From an uncultured Bacteroides sp. (GTDB lineage: Bacteria > Bacteroidota > Bacteroidia > Bacteroidales > Bacteroidaceae): a DNA stretch of 64,000 bases. The translations under genes were made by a program, and so were the position numbers. The notes under the pieces were generated by a model that searched no databases, was not told where the DNA came from, and was given only the letters and a program-made list of their open reading frames with translations. Of this stretch, positions 45,523-54,826 are shown piece after piece. Position 1 is the first letter of the stretch; each line of letters starts with the position of its first letter. The DNA lies in assembly GCA_937890825.1 (NCBI GenBank), contig CALADS010000089.1, forward strand, positions 108,340 to 172,339. The letters run 5' to 3'.

Positions 45523-46309
45523 GGTCCTCCTTTTTCTTAATCATCCAAATACTCATTTCATATAAGAAATATAACGGAATGGCCACTACAGCCAATGTAA
45601 AGGGGTCACCGGTAGGTGTTATCACTGCTGCGGCAATCACTATCACCACAATGGCATGCCGGCGATACGTACGCAATGTTTCTCTGGATACTATTCCAAG
45701 CAAGGATAAAAGCCACGTAACCAGTGGCAACTCGAATGCCACCCCCATACACAGCACCAGCATCATAAAATTATCTATATATGAATTCAGAGAAATCTGA
45801 TTCTCTATCAAATCACTCAATTGGTAAGTAGACAAAAAGCGCAATGTCAACGGATATACCATGAAATACCCCAAGAGCACCCCCATAAAGAACATCACCG
45901 TGCCAAGAGCTAACGCCTTCCTTACCCCTTTCCGCTCATTCGGATAAAGTGCCGGTTGAATAAAAGCCCAGACTTCATAGAACAGGTATGGCATAGCCGT
46001 TACCACCGACAGCCAGAAAGCTGTAGACAGATGAATGAAGAAGGGAGCAGCCAAATTGATATTAATGAGCTTCACTTCAAACTTCTGTGTAAAGAAGTCA
46101 CCCTCCAGCTGTAGCCATGTACCGATTTGCTTCAACCATTCATAAAAGATAAAATCATCATGGCAGGGTGCCAGGATAATCTGATCGAACAGATAAGGCA
46201 TAGCGAGAAAATATCCCACAGCTAATACCATCCACACTCCAAGTACTTTAAAGAGTACCCGCCTCAACTCATCCAGATGTTCCCAAAAGGTCAGTTCTTT
46301 CTCTGCCAC
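45512..46309 (-). CDS. tatC: Twin-arginine translocase subunit TatC
   Basis: A 265-residue polytopic inner membrane protein that receives twin-arginine signal peptides of folded exported proteins. FWEHLDELRRVLFKVLGVW at the N-terminus is the TatC signature, followed by several helices including FIHLSTAFWLSVVTAMPYLFYEVWAFIQPALYPNE-type sequence (near residues 90-125), FFMGVLLGYFMVYPL and FMMLVLCMGVAFELPLV. It is 4 bases after tatA and overlaps the nuclease-helicase gene by 11 bases. Family certain. Confidence 0.97.
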   Translation of the reverse strand: MAEKELTFWEHLDELRRVLFKVLGVWMVLAVGYFLAMPYLFDQIILAPCHDDFIFYEWLKQIGTWLQLEGDFFTQKFEVKLININLAAPFFIHLSTAFWLSVVTAMPYLFYEVWAFIQPALYPNERKGVRKALALGTVMFFMGVLLGYFMVYPLTLRFLSTYQLSDLIENQISLNSYIDNFMMLVLCMGVAFELPLVTWLLSLLGIVSRETLRTYRRHAIVVIVIAAAVITPTGDPFTLAVVAIPLYFLYEMSIWMIKKKEDHES

Positions 46310-46313
46310 GTCT

Positions 46314-46511
46314 TTACTTCTTCTCGTCTAAATCTTCTTTTGCTTTGTTTAATTCCTCCTTAGCCTCATTGACACCTTCTTTAAAGCTTTTCACACCCTT
46401 ACCGAGGCCTCTCATCAGTTCAGGTATTTTCTTACCGCCAAACAACAGTAAAATAACCAACAAAATAATAAGCCATTCTGAACCGCTAGGTAATAATAAC
46501 AGTTTAAACAT
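46314..46511 (-). CDS. tatA: Twin-arginine translocase subunit TatA/E
   Basis: A 65-residue protein: an N-terminal membrane helix (SEWLIILLVILLLFGGKKIPEL) with the phenylalanine-glycine hinge, then an amphipathic helix (LMRGLGKGVKSFKEGVNEAK) and a charged tail. It forms the Tat pore with TatC encoded 4 bases downstream. No tatB is seen, as is usual in minimal TatAC systems. Confidence 0.96.
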   Translation of the reverse strand: MFKLLLLPSGSEWLIILLVILLLFGGKKIPELMRGLGKGVKSFKEGVNEAKEELNKAKEDLDEKK

Positions 46512-46565
46512 AATACAAATGAATAATTCAATAAATAATTAGGTTGTTAATAACATTTATAGTTT

Positions 46566-49076
46566 TCAATCTTGGAAATAGACCCTTTTCACCCGGGTAG
46601 AGATACTAGTAAGTATCTCATAAGGAATGGTTTCAAGAGTATCAGACAGCACTGTAATGGGCAAATGGTCTCCGAAGATTTCTACCGAATCTCCTTCTTT
46701 GCAATCAATGCCGGTTACATCTATCATACATACATCCATGCAGATATTGCCCACATACGGAGCCTTTTGGCCGTTTACCAGGCAGTATGCATTTCCGTTC
46801 CCCAGATGACGGTTCAATCCGTCGGCATATCCTATAGGAATGGCAGCAATGCGGGAATCGCGAGTCAGACGCCCTTTCCGGCTATACCCTATAGTATCTT
46901 CCTGAGGAACGTCACGAATTTGCAGAATCGTGGTTTTCAGCGTGCTGACGTTGTGCATAATGGAATTATCGAACGGATTGATACCATACAGGCCGATACC
47001 CAGCCTTACCATATCGAACTGAGCTCCGGGAAAACGTTCTATACCAGCTGAATTACAAATATGCCGCAATATCTTATGAGGGAATGCCTCTTGCAGCAAA
47101 GCAGAGGCAGCTTCGAAAGTTTCAATCTGCTTACGGGTAAAATAATCAAACTGGGAACCGTCGCTGCCTACCAAGTGAGAGAATACGGAACGTACAATGA
47201 CTGCATTCTGCCCCTTCAGGCGTTCTATCAACTGAGGTACATCTACAGGCGCAAATCCCAAGCGATGCATCCCTGTATCTAATTTTATATGAATAGGGAA
47301 ATTAGTAATGCCTTCTTTTTCAGCCTCTCTAACCAAGGCATCGAGCAGATGAAAACTATATACTTCCGGTTCCAGTTTATGATCGAACAGCGTTTTGAAA
47401 GCTGTCATCTCCGGATTCATAATCAGAATATTCGTCTTGATACCTGCCTTGCGCAGCTCTGCTCCTTCATCGGCCACTGCTACTGCCAAATAATCCACAT
47501 GATGTTCCTGCAATGTTTTGGCTATTTCATACGAACCTGCTCCATAGGCCGATGCCTTAACCATGCACACCATCTTGGTTTCAAGCTTCAAATAACTGCG
47601 GTAATGATTCAGGTTCTCTACCATTGCTCCCAGATTTACTTCCAGAATCGTTTCATGCACTTTCTTCTCCAAAATCTCGGTCAATGCATCAAATCCGAAC
47701 TTCCGGGCACCTTTTATCAGTACTATTTCATTCTCCAGTTTCAAATCTCCTCGTTGCACAGCATGTATCAGCGAGCAAGTATCGGGAAAAAACACTTTTT
47801 CCATACCAAAACGATCGGCAGAAGCCGAAATCTCGCTTCCCACACCAATCAGTCGTTCTATACCGCGACTGTTGGCCAACTGCGCCACTAAACGATAGAG
47901 CGTGGAAGTATTCTGACCGGTTTCTAAAATATCCGACAAAATCAATGTCCGTTTCAACGGAGTATGCGCCTCTTCTCCACCTTCACTGACCAAGGAGCGT
48001 CTATACAGAAAATCCAAAGCAATATCCAAGGCTCCTAAATCACTGTTATAACTATCATTGATCAGCAGACAATTATTCTTTCCCTCCTTCACTTCCAGCC
48101 GCATGGCAATAGGCTCCAGACGAGACATCCGTTCGGTAATCTGTTCGGCCGGCAGCATCAGATACAGGCAAGCAGCCAGACAATTCAACGAATTTTCAAT
48201 TGAAGCATCATCAATAAAAGGCAGAACAAAGGAATTGTCCATATCCAAATAGCGATAAGATACCCGCGTACAATTGTCCTGTTTCTCCACCTTACTGATG
48301 TATAACGGACGCTCCATGTCCTTTCTGCTCCATGCTATTTCTCGAGCCGAAAGCATCGATTTTGCCACACAATTACAAATAAATTCATCATCTCCATTAT
48401 AGATGACTACATCACAATCCTTGAACAAAGAAAGTTTCTCCATGCATTTTTCCTGCATGGAATAAAAATTTTCCTGATGCGCTCCACCAATATTGGTCAA
48501 GATGCCTATGGTAGGTTTAATAATATTCTGCAAGGCACGCATCTCTCCAGGCTCGGATATACCTGCTTCGAAGATAGCCAATTCCGAAGAATCATCCATT
48601 TGCCATACCGACAGAGGCACTCCAATCTGTGAATTATAGCTGCGTGGCGACCTCACAATTTGCCTGTCGGCACAAAGCAATTGGTGCAGCCATTCCTTTA
48701 CAATGGTTTTTCCATTGCTCCCGGTAATCCCGATAACAGGTATCTGGAACTGTGTTCTATGTAATTCTGCCAATTTCTGCAATGACTTCAACGGATGAGA
48801 AACCACTAAAAAATTAGCCAACGGATAATGCGTCAGTTCACCCGCCTTTTTCGATACCCATTCCTCGCTCACCACAAAATTCCGCACCCCACTTTCATAC
48901 AATTCACTTATATAACGTGCTCCATCGTTCCGCTTGGTGGCCAATGCGAAAAACAGCGTTTCTTCCGGAAAATTCAACGACCGACTGTCAGTAAGTAGCC
49001 AATCTATTGTAGCCGTAGCGTTTCCAATACGCTTGGCTCCTATCATTTCTGCTATATATTCAATCTCGTACGACAT
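46566..49076 (-). CDS. MurF-alanine racemase fusion
   Basis: An 836-residue bifunctional protein characteristic of Bacteroidetes. Residues 1-460 are MurF, UDP-MurNAc-tripeptide:D-Ala-D-Ala ligase: ATP loop GITGSNGKTIVKEWL near 105, NYNSQIGVP-type segment (SYNSQIGVPLSVW), and NDSYNSDLGALDIALDFL near 340. Residues about 470-836 are alanine racemase: PLP lysine in VCMVKASAYGAGSYEIA near 510, and the C-terminal VGNICMDVCMIDVTGI with the tyrosine-bearing region. It supplies D-Ala and joins D-Ala-D-Ala to the peptidoglycan precursor. Start at 49076 (MSYEIEYIAEMIGAKR) is preferred over the longer frame at 49112, which reads an unrelated basic extension. Confidence 0.95.
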   Translation of the reverse strand: MSYEIEYIAEMIGAKRIGNATATIDWLLTDSRSLNFPEETLFFALATKRNDGARYISELYESGVRNFVVSEEWVSKKAGELTHYPLANFLVVSHPLKSLQKLAELHRTQFQIPVIGITGSNGKTIVKEWLHQLLCADRQIVRSPRSYNSQIGVPLSVWQMDDSSELAIFEAGISEPGEMRALQNIIKPTIGILTNIGGAHQENFYSMQEKCMEKLSLFKDCDVVIYNGDDEFICNCVAKSMLSAREIAWSRKDMERPLYISKVEKQDNCTRVSYRYLDMDNSFVLPFIDDASIENSLNCLAACLYLMLPAEQITERMSRLEPIAMRLEVKEGKNNCLLINDSYNSDLGALDIALDFLYRRSLVSEGGEEAHTPLKRTLILSDILETGQNTSTLYRLVAQLANSRGIERLIGVGSEISASADRFGMEKVFFPDTCSLIHAVQRGDLKLENEIVLIKGARKFGFDALTEILEKKVHETILEVNLGAMVENLNHYRSYLKLETKMVCMVKASAYGAGSYEIAKTLQEHHVDYLAVAVADEGAELRKAGIKTNILIMNPEMTAFKTLFDHKLEPEVYSFHLLDALVREAEKEGITNFPIHIKLDTGMHRLGFAPVDVPQLIERLKGQNAVIVRSVFSHLVGSDGSQFDYFTRKQIETFEAASALLQEAFPHKILRHICNSAGIERFPGAQFDMVRLGIGLYGINPFDNSIMHNVSTLKTTILQIRDVPQEDTIGYSRKGRLTRDSRIAAIPIGYADGLNRHLGNGNAYCLVNGQKAPYVGNICMDVCMIDVTGIDCKEGDSVEIFGDHLPITVLSDTLETIPYEILTSISTRVKRVYFQD

Positions 49077-50041
49077 ATTTCTCTTTCTATTTCGAAATCT
49101 AAGTACGGACATTTTCTGTTAAGTTGGTTAATTTTTAACACAATTTGTCCTAAAAAACGCTTATACCCTTCCGATTCAGGATGAAAAGGTTTATGTTCCA
49201 GCATTTTTTCCACCTCCAGACATTCCTGCATCAACTTCCGGGTATCGGCTGAAAACACCTCTTCTATCAGCCGCTGCCATATATATTCTACAGCTACTTC
49301 AGAAGGATGCACCATATCAGCGGCATAAAAACGGTAGTCACGCAATTCATCTATCAATAATTCATAAGCCGGAAAATAGGCTATACGTTGCGGATAGCGC
49401 TGCTGCAACGTATCGACTGCCAATAATAGAGTAGCCTTACTCAGCTGATTGGCATGCAGACCATCTCGTATGTGTCTGATGGGGCTGATTGTAAACAATA
49501 TGTTCAGAGAAGGGGATTGTTCCCAAAGCCTATTCAGCAAGGCGTCATATTCGCACACTATTTCATCTACAGATAACATGCGGCGCACGAATGTACGTTC
49601 GGGTAGTTTGTGACAGTTACCTACCACACGGCCGGTATCCTTTTCTTCGTATACCCACGCCGTGCCCCAAGTGAGCAGCAATCCTGTCAATTCATGCATT
49701 TCAGCACTGGCCCTCTGCAAACGGCTGTTGATACGCAGCAAGGTTTCATCGGCCGAAGATGACGAAAAATCGCCATGATGCATAGCACTGTGCCACAGAC
49801 CACCAGCAAAATACAAATCTTTTTTCTCGTAGCTTTTCTCCCCGGCTATTTCCTTCAAGGCCGTAGCTATGGATAAAGGATTGTATAATACTCCATACGG
49901 ATTCGTATCGCAACGGAATTTGCAGGCTTCCAGACGTTTCCCTATATGTGTAGTAAAACAAGAGCCCAATAGCATCAATCCATCGCGATGGCTCCACTGC
50001 GGCAGTTTCGCCGGCATCTCTACTGAAGTAAATAAATTCAT
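49052..50041 (-). CDS. GSCFA-domain protein
   Basis: A 329-residue protein with the signature GSCFTTHIGKRLE near residue 26, which defines the GSCFA family (here GSCFT). Other family-like blocks are NPYGVLYNPLSIATAL, LTWGTAWVY, FTISPIRHIRDGLHANQLSK and YFPAYELLIDELRDYRFYA followed by DMVHPSEVAVEYIW, giving a GDSL/SGNH-like Asp-x-x-His end, so a hydrolase role is possible. The start at 50041 (MNLFTSVEMPAKLP) fits the family; a longer frame begins at 50065. The 3' end overlaps the murF-alr start region by 25 bases. Confidence 0.85.
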   Translation of the reverse strand: MNLFTSVEMPAKLPQWSHRDGLMLLGSCFTTHIGKRLEACKFRCDTNPYGVLYNPLSIATALKEIAGEKSYEKKDLYFAGGLWHSAMHHGDFSSSSADETLLRINSRLQRASAEMHELTGLLLTWGTAWVYEEKDTGRVVGNCHKLPERTFVRRMLSVDEIVCEYDALLNRLWEQSPSLNILFTISPIRHIRDGLHANQLSKATLLLAVDTLQQRYPQRIAYFPAYELLIDELRDYRFYAADMVHPSEVAVEYIWQRLIEEVFSADTRKLMQECLEVEKMLEHKPFHPESEGYKRFLGQIVLKINQLNRKCPYLDFEIEREICRTRLNI

Positions 50042-50082
50042 GGATTTCAGATTTTCTGCAAACATACGAAATCTTGGTCAAT

Positions 50083-51381
50083 TTAAAAAGAAATACGGAA
50101 ACGCGTCCACCCATCTTCATCGGTACGCAAAGAAAAGCTGCATCCATGCCTGGTCAGCACTTCGCGAATAAAGACCAACCCGATACCTTGTCCATGAGGC
50201 TTGGTAGAGAAAAAGGGAGTAAATAAACGTTCAGCCGTCTGCTGGTCGATACCCGAACCGTTGTCAGCCACTTCAATGAGAGCCGGTGCCACAGTACGCA
50301 CCCGGATGATACCTTCCTGTCCGATGCTCTCGGCTGCATTCTTAAGAATATTCACCAAGACCTGCTCCATGAGTGCCGCATCCAAGGATACGGCATCTAT
50401 TTCTTCGCCATACTCACACTGCAATTGAATATTACGGTCGGCACACATACCCTCCATGAAACGCACACAGGCAGCAACCAACTCATTCAGCGGATAAGGC
50501 ACCCTCACAGGCTCTGGTATCTTCACCACATCGGCAAAACGGGTGATAAAGCGACTCATGGAATAACAGCGTTCCACACAGACCTGCATCACTTCACACA
50601 TCTCCTTCATTGTTTCCTCGCTGGCCAAAGTCTGTTCCAGCGTATCCAGTGTAGAGGTGATGCCCGCCGTGGTATTATTCACCTCATGTGCTATCATGCG
50701 AATAACCTTCTCATAGGCTTTTTTTTCGGCCCTCATCACTTCATCGGTCATCCGTTCTATCAAATAGAAAGGGTGATGGAATCCCTGGTCAATGAAATAT
50801 GTATGTGTACATTTATATACATTGGCATCGCTCAAACGCACTTCCCGGGTTTCTTCCAATTTCATTTCATCCAAAGCCTGTGCCAAGGGAGTAGCTATTT
50901 GAGAAAGGTGCTTTCCCAATGCTATATTCATGGGAATCCGTAACATGCGGGCTGCAGCCGGATTGAGTTGAGCCACTTCTGCATTGAAATTCAAGATAAT
51001 CACTCCCATGGGCGATGCCTGTATCACCAAATCCAGGAAATGATTCTGTTCGCGCAGACGCAACCGTTCCTGTTTTAGCTGACTCATCATCCGGTTGAAC
51101 ACGTCTACTATACGGTCGGCTTCATACTGTCCCACCCGGCTCAAGCGACTGCTGAAATCCTGTTCGCGCAGCAAGTCCATTCCGAAATCAATGCTGTGCA
51201 AGGGTTTCAGCAGACGATGATGAAAGAAAACCAGATACACCAGAATAATTCCTATCCACCCTTCCAGCAACAAGAGATATTTCACTGACCCGGCTGGAAC
51301 TACATACAAGATGCATCCACCCAATACAAGAAGCAGTCCCACCAATATGATAAACAGAAATCGAATACGCACAAGATGCAA
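50083..51381 (-). CDS. Sensor histidine kinase (NtrB/NtrY-like)
   Basis: A 432-residue kinase with two membrane helices at the start (LFIILVGLLLVLGGCILYVV and YLLLLEGWIGIILVYLVFF), a HAMP-like segment (residues about 60-110), a PAS domain (LVIQASPMGVIILNFNAEVA) and a HisKA/HATPase core. The phospho-histidine is in RMIAHEVNNTTAGI near residue 230, the N box is NILKNAAESIG near 345 and the G box GQGIGLVFIREVL near 395. The short periplasmic loop suggests membrane or cytoplasmic sensing. Its gene follows the sigma54 regulator by 3 bases, so the two are a matched pair. Confidence 0.93.
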   Translation of the reverse strand: MHLVRIRFLFIILVGLLLVLGGCILYVVPAGSVKYLLLLEGWIGIILVYLVFFHHRLLKPLHSIDFGMDLLREQDFSSRLSRVGQYEADRIVDVFNRMMSQLKQERLRLREQNHFLDLVIQASPMGVIILNFNAEVAQLNPAAARMLRIPMNIALGKHLSQIATPLAQALDEMKLEETREVRLSDANVYKCTHTYFIDQGFHHPFYLIERMTDEVMRAEKKAYEKVIRMIAHEVNNTTAGITSTLDTLEQTLASEETMKEMCEVMQVCVERCYSMSRFITRFADVVKIPEPVRVPYPLNELVAACVRFMEGMCADRNIQLQCEYGEEIDAVSLDAALMEQVLVNILKNAAESIGQEGIIRVRTVAPALIEVADNGSGIDQQTAERLFTPFFSTKPHGQGIGLVFIREVLTRHGCSFSLRTDEDGWTRFRISF

Positions 51382-51384
51382 AAA

Positions 51385-52764
51385 TTACCGGTTTATACTT
51401 CCATTACAGGCTATGTCATATTTTTCCAGCCTGCGGTAGAGAGCCGCCCTGCTGATGCCTAATGCCGCAGCCACCCTGCTGAGATTTCCTTTATGTATCT
51501 CCATAGCCTGCAGAATGGTATGCTTTTCTACCTCATCCAGCGTCCAGCCCGATAAGGAAGAGACTCCCCCCGCCCTCATATCCTCTACAGGGCGCAGATA
51601 ACAGGCATCAAAATCGGACGCTTGCAACAGGCTTTTACTGCTCATCAGCAACGTACGCTCCACCAGATTTTTCAATTCACGAATGTTTCCCGGGAAAGAC
51701 AGACGAGCCAAGAACTCCCATACATCAGCAGCAAACTCTACCCGTGGCAAACCATTGATGTCAGCTAGTTTATCGGCAAAATGCCGAGCCAATAGAGGAA
51801 TGTCTTCCCTACGCTCGCGCAAAGCCGGCAGGTGTACAGTAATCAGATTGATTCGATAAAAAAGGTCTTCGCGAAAAGTGTGTTCTTTGACCATCTGCCG
51901 CAGATCCGCATTAGTGGCCGACACCACCCGTACGTCTACCTTACGCGGCCTGCTGTCGCCCAGTACTTCAAATGTCTGGTCTTGCAGCACCCGCAACAGT
52001 TTCACCTGGCACGACAAATCCAACTCACCGATTTCATCCAAGAAAATGGTACCTTTATCAGCACATTCAAACCGCCCCTGACGGTCGCTCACGGCATCGG
52101 TAAAAGCTCCCTTCTTATGGCCGAACATCTCACTTTCGAACAGACTCTGCGAGATTCCTCCCAAATTCACTTTTACAAACGGATGTTCCGCACGCATACT
52201 GTTGAGATGCAAGGCCTCAGCTATCAATTCTTTGCCTGTGCCACTTTCACCCGTAATCAAGACCGAAGCATTGGTACGGGCTATGCGGGCCACCGTATGC
52301 AGCACCTCGGTCAGTCCGGCCGACTGCCCGATGATATGGCTGCGTTCCAGTCCTTCTGACACCGACGAAGAAGCAACGGAGGCAGCCGAAGCAGAGAGTT
52401 GCAAAGCTGTTTCTATACGCTGCAGCAACGTAGCATTATTCCAAGGCTTGGTAATAAAGTCGAATGCTCCAGCCTGCATGCCTTGTACAGCCAGCTGGAT
52501 ACTTCCCCAGGCTGTCATCAGAATGACCGGTACCTCAGGCCGGAACACTTTGACTTGCTTCAGTAAAGTCAGTCCCTCCTCGCCCGAAGTAGAGAGTGTA
52601 AAATTCATATCCATCAGAATCAGGGCAGGCGCCTCTGTCCGCACCACATCCAGCGCTTCCTTGGGGCATGTCGCCGTACTCACCTCATAACCAGCCCGTT
52701 TCAGCATGAAGCATAGCGAAGTGCGCACAACATTATCATCATCCACTATCAGTATCATACTCAT
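51385..52764 (-). CDS. Sigma54-dependent response regulator (NtrC family)
   Basis: A 459-residue regulator: receiver domain (ILIVDDDNVVRTSLCFML, phospho-Asp in LILMDMNF, lysine in ITKPWNN), AAA+ ATPase (Walker A GESGTGKE near 175, GAFTDA loop that contacts sigma54, Walker B GTIFLDEIGEL near 245) and a Fis-type HTH at the end (RVAAALGISRAALYRRLEKY). The usual GAFTGA is GAFTDA here. It should bind upstream sites and open a sigma54 promoter when phosphorylated. Start at 52764 (MSMILIVDDD) is chosen since the longer frame adds 13 unrelated residues. It follows tolC on the same strand, so it likely autoregulates its operon. Confidence 0.95.
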   Translation of the reverse strand: MSMILIVDDDNVVRTSLCFMLKRAGYEVSTATCPKEALDVVRTEAPALILMDMNFTLSTSGEEGLTLLKQVKVFRPEVPVILMTAWGSIQLAVQGMQAGAFDFITKPWNNATLLQRIETALQLSASAASVASSSVSEGLERSHIIGQSAGLTEVLHTVARIARTNASVLITGESGTGKELIAEALHLNSMRAEHPFVKVNLGGISQSLFESEMFGHKKGAFTDAVSDRQGRFECADKGTIFLDEIGELDLSCQVKLLRVLQDQTFEVLGDSRPRKVDVRVVSATNADLRQMVKEHTFREDLFYRINLITVHLPALRERREDIPLLARHFADKLADINGLPRVEFAADVWEFLARLSFPGNIRELKNLVERTLLMSSKSLLQASDFDACYLRPVEDMRAGGVSSLSGWTLDEVEKHTILQAMEIHKGNLSRVAAALGISRAALYRRLEKYDIACNGSINR

Positions 52765-52822
52765 CTGTACATGTTTATCGGATTTATACTGCAAAATAAG
52801 CAAATTATATGGAAATAACCTC

Positions 52823-54307
52823 TTATCTTTTCACGATTTCTTCAAAATCAGCTTCCAGCTCTTCGTTTCGTTCAAAGTCCCACAAAGTCAGGCTACGTAT
52901 CTGATAGAAATAATTCCAATAATAATACAGTTCAGAAATGTGTTTCTGCCTGGCCTCGTCTTTGGATTGCTGTGCATCGTTCAAATCGAGCGTACTGATT
53001 TTCCCTATCATAAAAGTTTCCACACTGGTACGATAACGCTTCTCTGCAATGGCATCTGCCTCCTGAGCAATGCTCAACTGCTGAGCCTGGTTATTGAAGT
53101 TTTCCACCAAGAGAAAGACATCTTGATTAAAATCCATCTGTTCCTGGCGGATTTTCGACAATACTACTTCACGGTTACTCTTGGCCACACGCACCTTTCC
53201 ACGTCGTTTTCCCCAATCCAAAATCGGAATTTTCACTCCTACTTGTACTATCTGATTATCCACCAGTCCGCGATAAGAAGATGATAAATTACGAGCCTGT
53301 CCGGTATAACCGATGCTGGCAAACAGGTCTACACTCCGCAGATTACCGCGAGCCGTGGCCACCGCATAGTCGGCCTCCAGTTGTCGGCGGCGGATATTCT
53401 GTGCAAAAGAATTCCGTTCCAATGCCTTGTTCAATACCTCCTGATACAAGATTTCCACATCGGGCACCGAGGCGGGAATCACCGGAACCAGATTCTCCTG
53501 TTCAGACAACCCTAAAAAAGAGCGAAGCTGAAACATTTTGGCATTCAGATTACTCATGGCCGATGTTACATCTGCCTTACCCTGCAGGGCATTGAGTTTC
53601 AGTTGCAGCAAGTCATTTTCAGAAATCTGCCCCATTTTCCGTTTGGCCTGAGCCACCTCGTACAGCCGATCGGCATTTGTCTTATTCTGTTGCGAAGTCT
53701 GCAAAGTTTCTTTGGCCAACAACAATTCAAAGAAATACGTAATGGTTTTCATAGTCACCTGTTCGGTAGCTGAGATGAAAGTAGCCTTGGCCTCGGCATA
53801 ACGCACCGGCTCTATCCTCCGGTTCCACTTCATGGCGTTCACCCCAAAGATGGGTTGTGTCAGCTTCAGACTGACGGGCACCGACATAAACTGCCGGCTA
53901 CCGTCCGAACCAAGTTCCTTGAGATAATCCAGCGAAGAAGCCAGTGAGAGTTTACCTCCCGTAAACCAGATATTCTGGTCGATAGACAGTTCGCCCGAAA
54001 GCCCCAGCATATTGCTTCGCACAAAAGAATAAGACCCGTCGGGATTTTGGTAAGCACTGTAAGACTTGCTATACTCCGGAAGCATGCCCGACAAGTTCAC
54101 CTCCGGCAACAAGTCGGCCCGAAAAGTACGGTATTCCCAATAAGCCGTCTTCAATTCATTCAAAGCCACCGCCGCATCCACCGATTGCATGCGGGCCAAA
54201 GCTATGGCTTCGGGCAAGGTAATGACTCTGTCTTCACTCAAAGGCTGCTCCTGTGCCCACACGGGCAACGTAAGGAAACAAAATAAAAGGATGATTATTT
54301 TTTTCAT
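52823..54307 (-). CDS. TolC-family outer membrane channel
   Basis: A 494-residue outer membrane efflux protein with a signal peptide ending PVWAQ. Two OEP repeats of helix-rich sequence are visible (ITLPEAIALARMQSVDAAVA; YEVAQAKRKMGQISENDLLQ; KALERNSFAQNIRRRQLEAD; YRTSVETFMIGKISTLDLND). It would form a trimeric channel for an ABC or RND exporter, but no membrane fusion protein or pump gene is next to it. The start at 54307 (MKKIIILLFCFLTLPVW) is set by the signal peptide and by the sigma54-type promoter just upstream; the open frame continues to 54529 but the extra 74 residues are not family-like. Confidence 0.92.
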   Translation of the reverse strand: MKKIIILLFCFLTLPVWAQEQPLSEDRVITLPEAIALARMQSVDAAVALNELKTAYWEYRTFRADLLPEVNLSGMLPEYSKSYSAYQNPDGSYSFVRSNMLGLSGELSIDQNIWFTGGKLSLASSLDYLKELGSDGSRQFMSVPVSLKLTQPIFGVNAMKWNRRIEPVRYAEAKATFISATEQVTMKTITYFFELLLAKETLQTSQQNKTNADRLYEVAQAKRKMGQISENDLLQLKLNALQGKADVTSAMSNLNAKMFQLRSFLGLSEQENLVPVIPASVPDVEILYQEVLNKALERNSFAQNIRRRQLEADYAVATARGNLRSVDLFASIGYTGQARNLSSSYRGLVDNQIVQVGVKIPILDWGKRRGKVRVAKSNREVVLSKIRQEQMDFNQDVFLLVENFNNQAQQLSIAQEADAIAEKRYRTSVETFMIGKISTLDLNDAQQSKDEARQKHISELYYYWNYFYQIRSLTLWDFERNEELEADFEEIVKR

Positions 54308-54332
54308 ATCAGTATGCTTTGGCCAATAAAGG

Positions 54333-54347
54333 ACAAAGACCGTGCCA
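54333..54347 (-). promoter_or_regulatory. Sigma54 -24/-12 promoter of tolC
   Basis: Minus strand TGGCACGGTCTTTGT aligns with the sigma54 consensus TGGCACG-N4-TTGC: the -24 GG is exact and separated by 10 bases from GT (consensus GC). It lies 26 bases before the tolC ATG, and the sigma54 regulator gene follows in the same operon. Confidence 0.7.
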
Positions 54348-54400
54348 AGAGATAAAAGATGCCCTACAACATTCTCTGACGGTGAAGGCCAACAGTAAAG

Positions 54401-54439
54401 TGTCCGCTTTTGAACACTTCCGTTGTTCAAAAGCGAACA
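54401..54439. promoter_or_regulatory. Paired upstream activator sites of tolC
   Basis: TGTCCGCTTTTGAACA at 54401-54416 and TGTTCAAAAGCGAACA at 54424-54439 form an inverted pair (15 of 16 bases) and each is itself a TGTTC-N6-GAACA dyad. Centre spacing is 23 bases, about two helical turns, and they sit about 55-90 bases upstream of the -24 box, the usual place for NtrC-type enhancer sites. Confidence 0.75.
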
Positions 54440-54591
54440 GCGCGCCGGTGAAGGATTCATCCTATGCATATTCACTGTGCAGAGATAGCCGGTGAAAGAT
54501 GACAGGAAGAATAGAAACTCACCCTTCACCTATTACAAGCTGATAATCAGCGTATTAAAGATGAATGGTGAAGGATGAAGGGTGCATTACA

Positions 54592-54680
54592 AAAGCTACA
54601 GTTAGGGAAATGGAAAGCTTATGTTTCTTACTTGAAAAGCTATAGTTTCATTATAGAAAAGCTGTAGTTTATTTCCGTAA
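54592..54680. repeat. 22-bp phased repeat array with AAAGCT cores
   Basis: AAAGCT recurs at 54592, 54614, 54636 and 54658, exactly 22 bases apart; copies 1, 3 and 4 extend to AAAAGCTAYAGTT-like sequence, copy 2 is AAAGCTTATGTTT. The bases between cores differ, so only the core and the period are kept. It lies between the divergent tolC and TonB-linked genes. Confidence 0.8.
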
Positions 54681-54698
54681 ACAATAAGTAGAATTTTC

Positions 54699-54735
54699 TC
54701 AATCCATGGAGTTAGAACGTTCAATCCATGGATTG
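54699..54735. repeat. 22-bp direct repeat of TCAATCCATGGA
   Basis: TCAATCCATGGA occurs at 54699 and 54721, again exactly 22 bases apart. The second copy is the 14-bp perfect palindrome CAATCCATGGATTG (54722-54735). It lies 52 bases before the -7 box of the TonB-linked gene. Confidence 0.8.
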
Positions 54736-54786
54736 GTATTTAACATTTATTTCACAAATCTACAAATACTCTTATTCTAAAGATTG

Positions 54787-54794
54787 TATATTTG
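54787..54794 (+). promoter_or_regulatory. -7 element for the TonB-linked gene
   Basis: TATATTTG, an exact TAnnTTTG match, 32 bases before the ATG at 54827. No -33 TTG at proper spacing. Confidence 0.6.
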
Positions 54795-54826
54795 TGTCTT
54801 TTTAAATCCAACACAATTCAAACAAA

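Noticed and set aside
54308..54529. 74-residue N-terminal extension of the TolC-family protein
   Set aside because: It overlaps the sigma54 promoter and activator sites, and a normal signal peptide begins at 54307.
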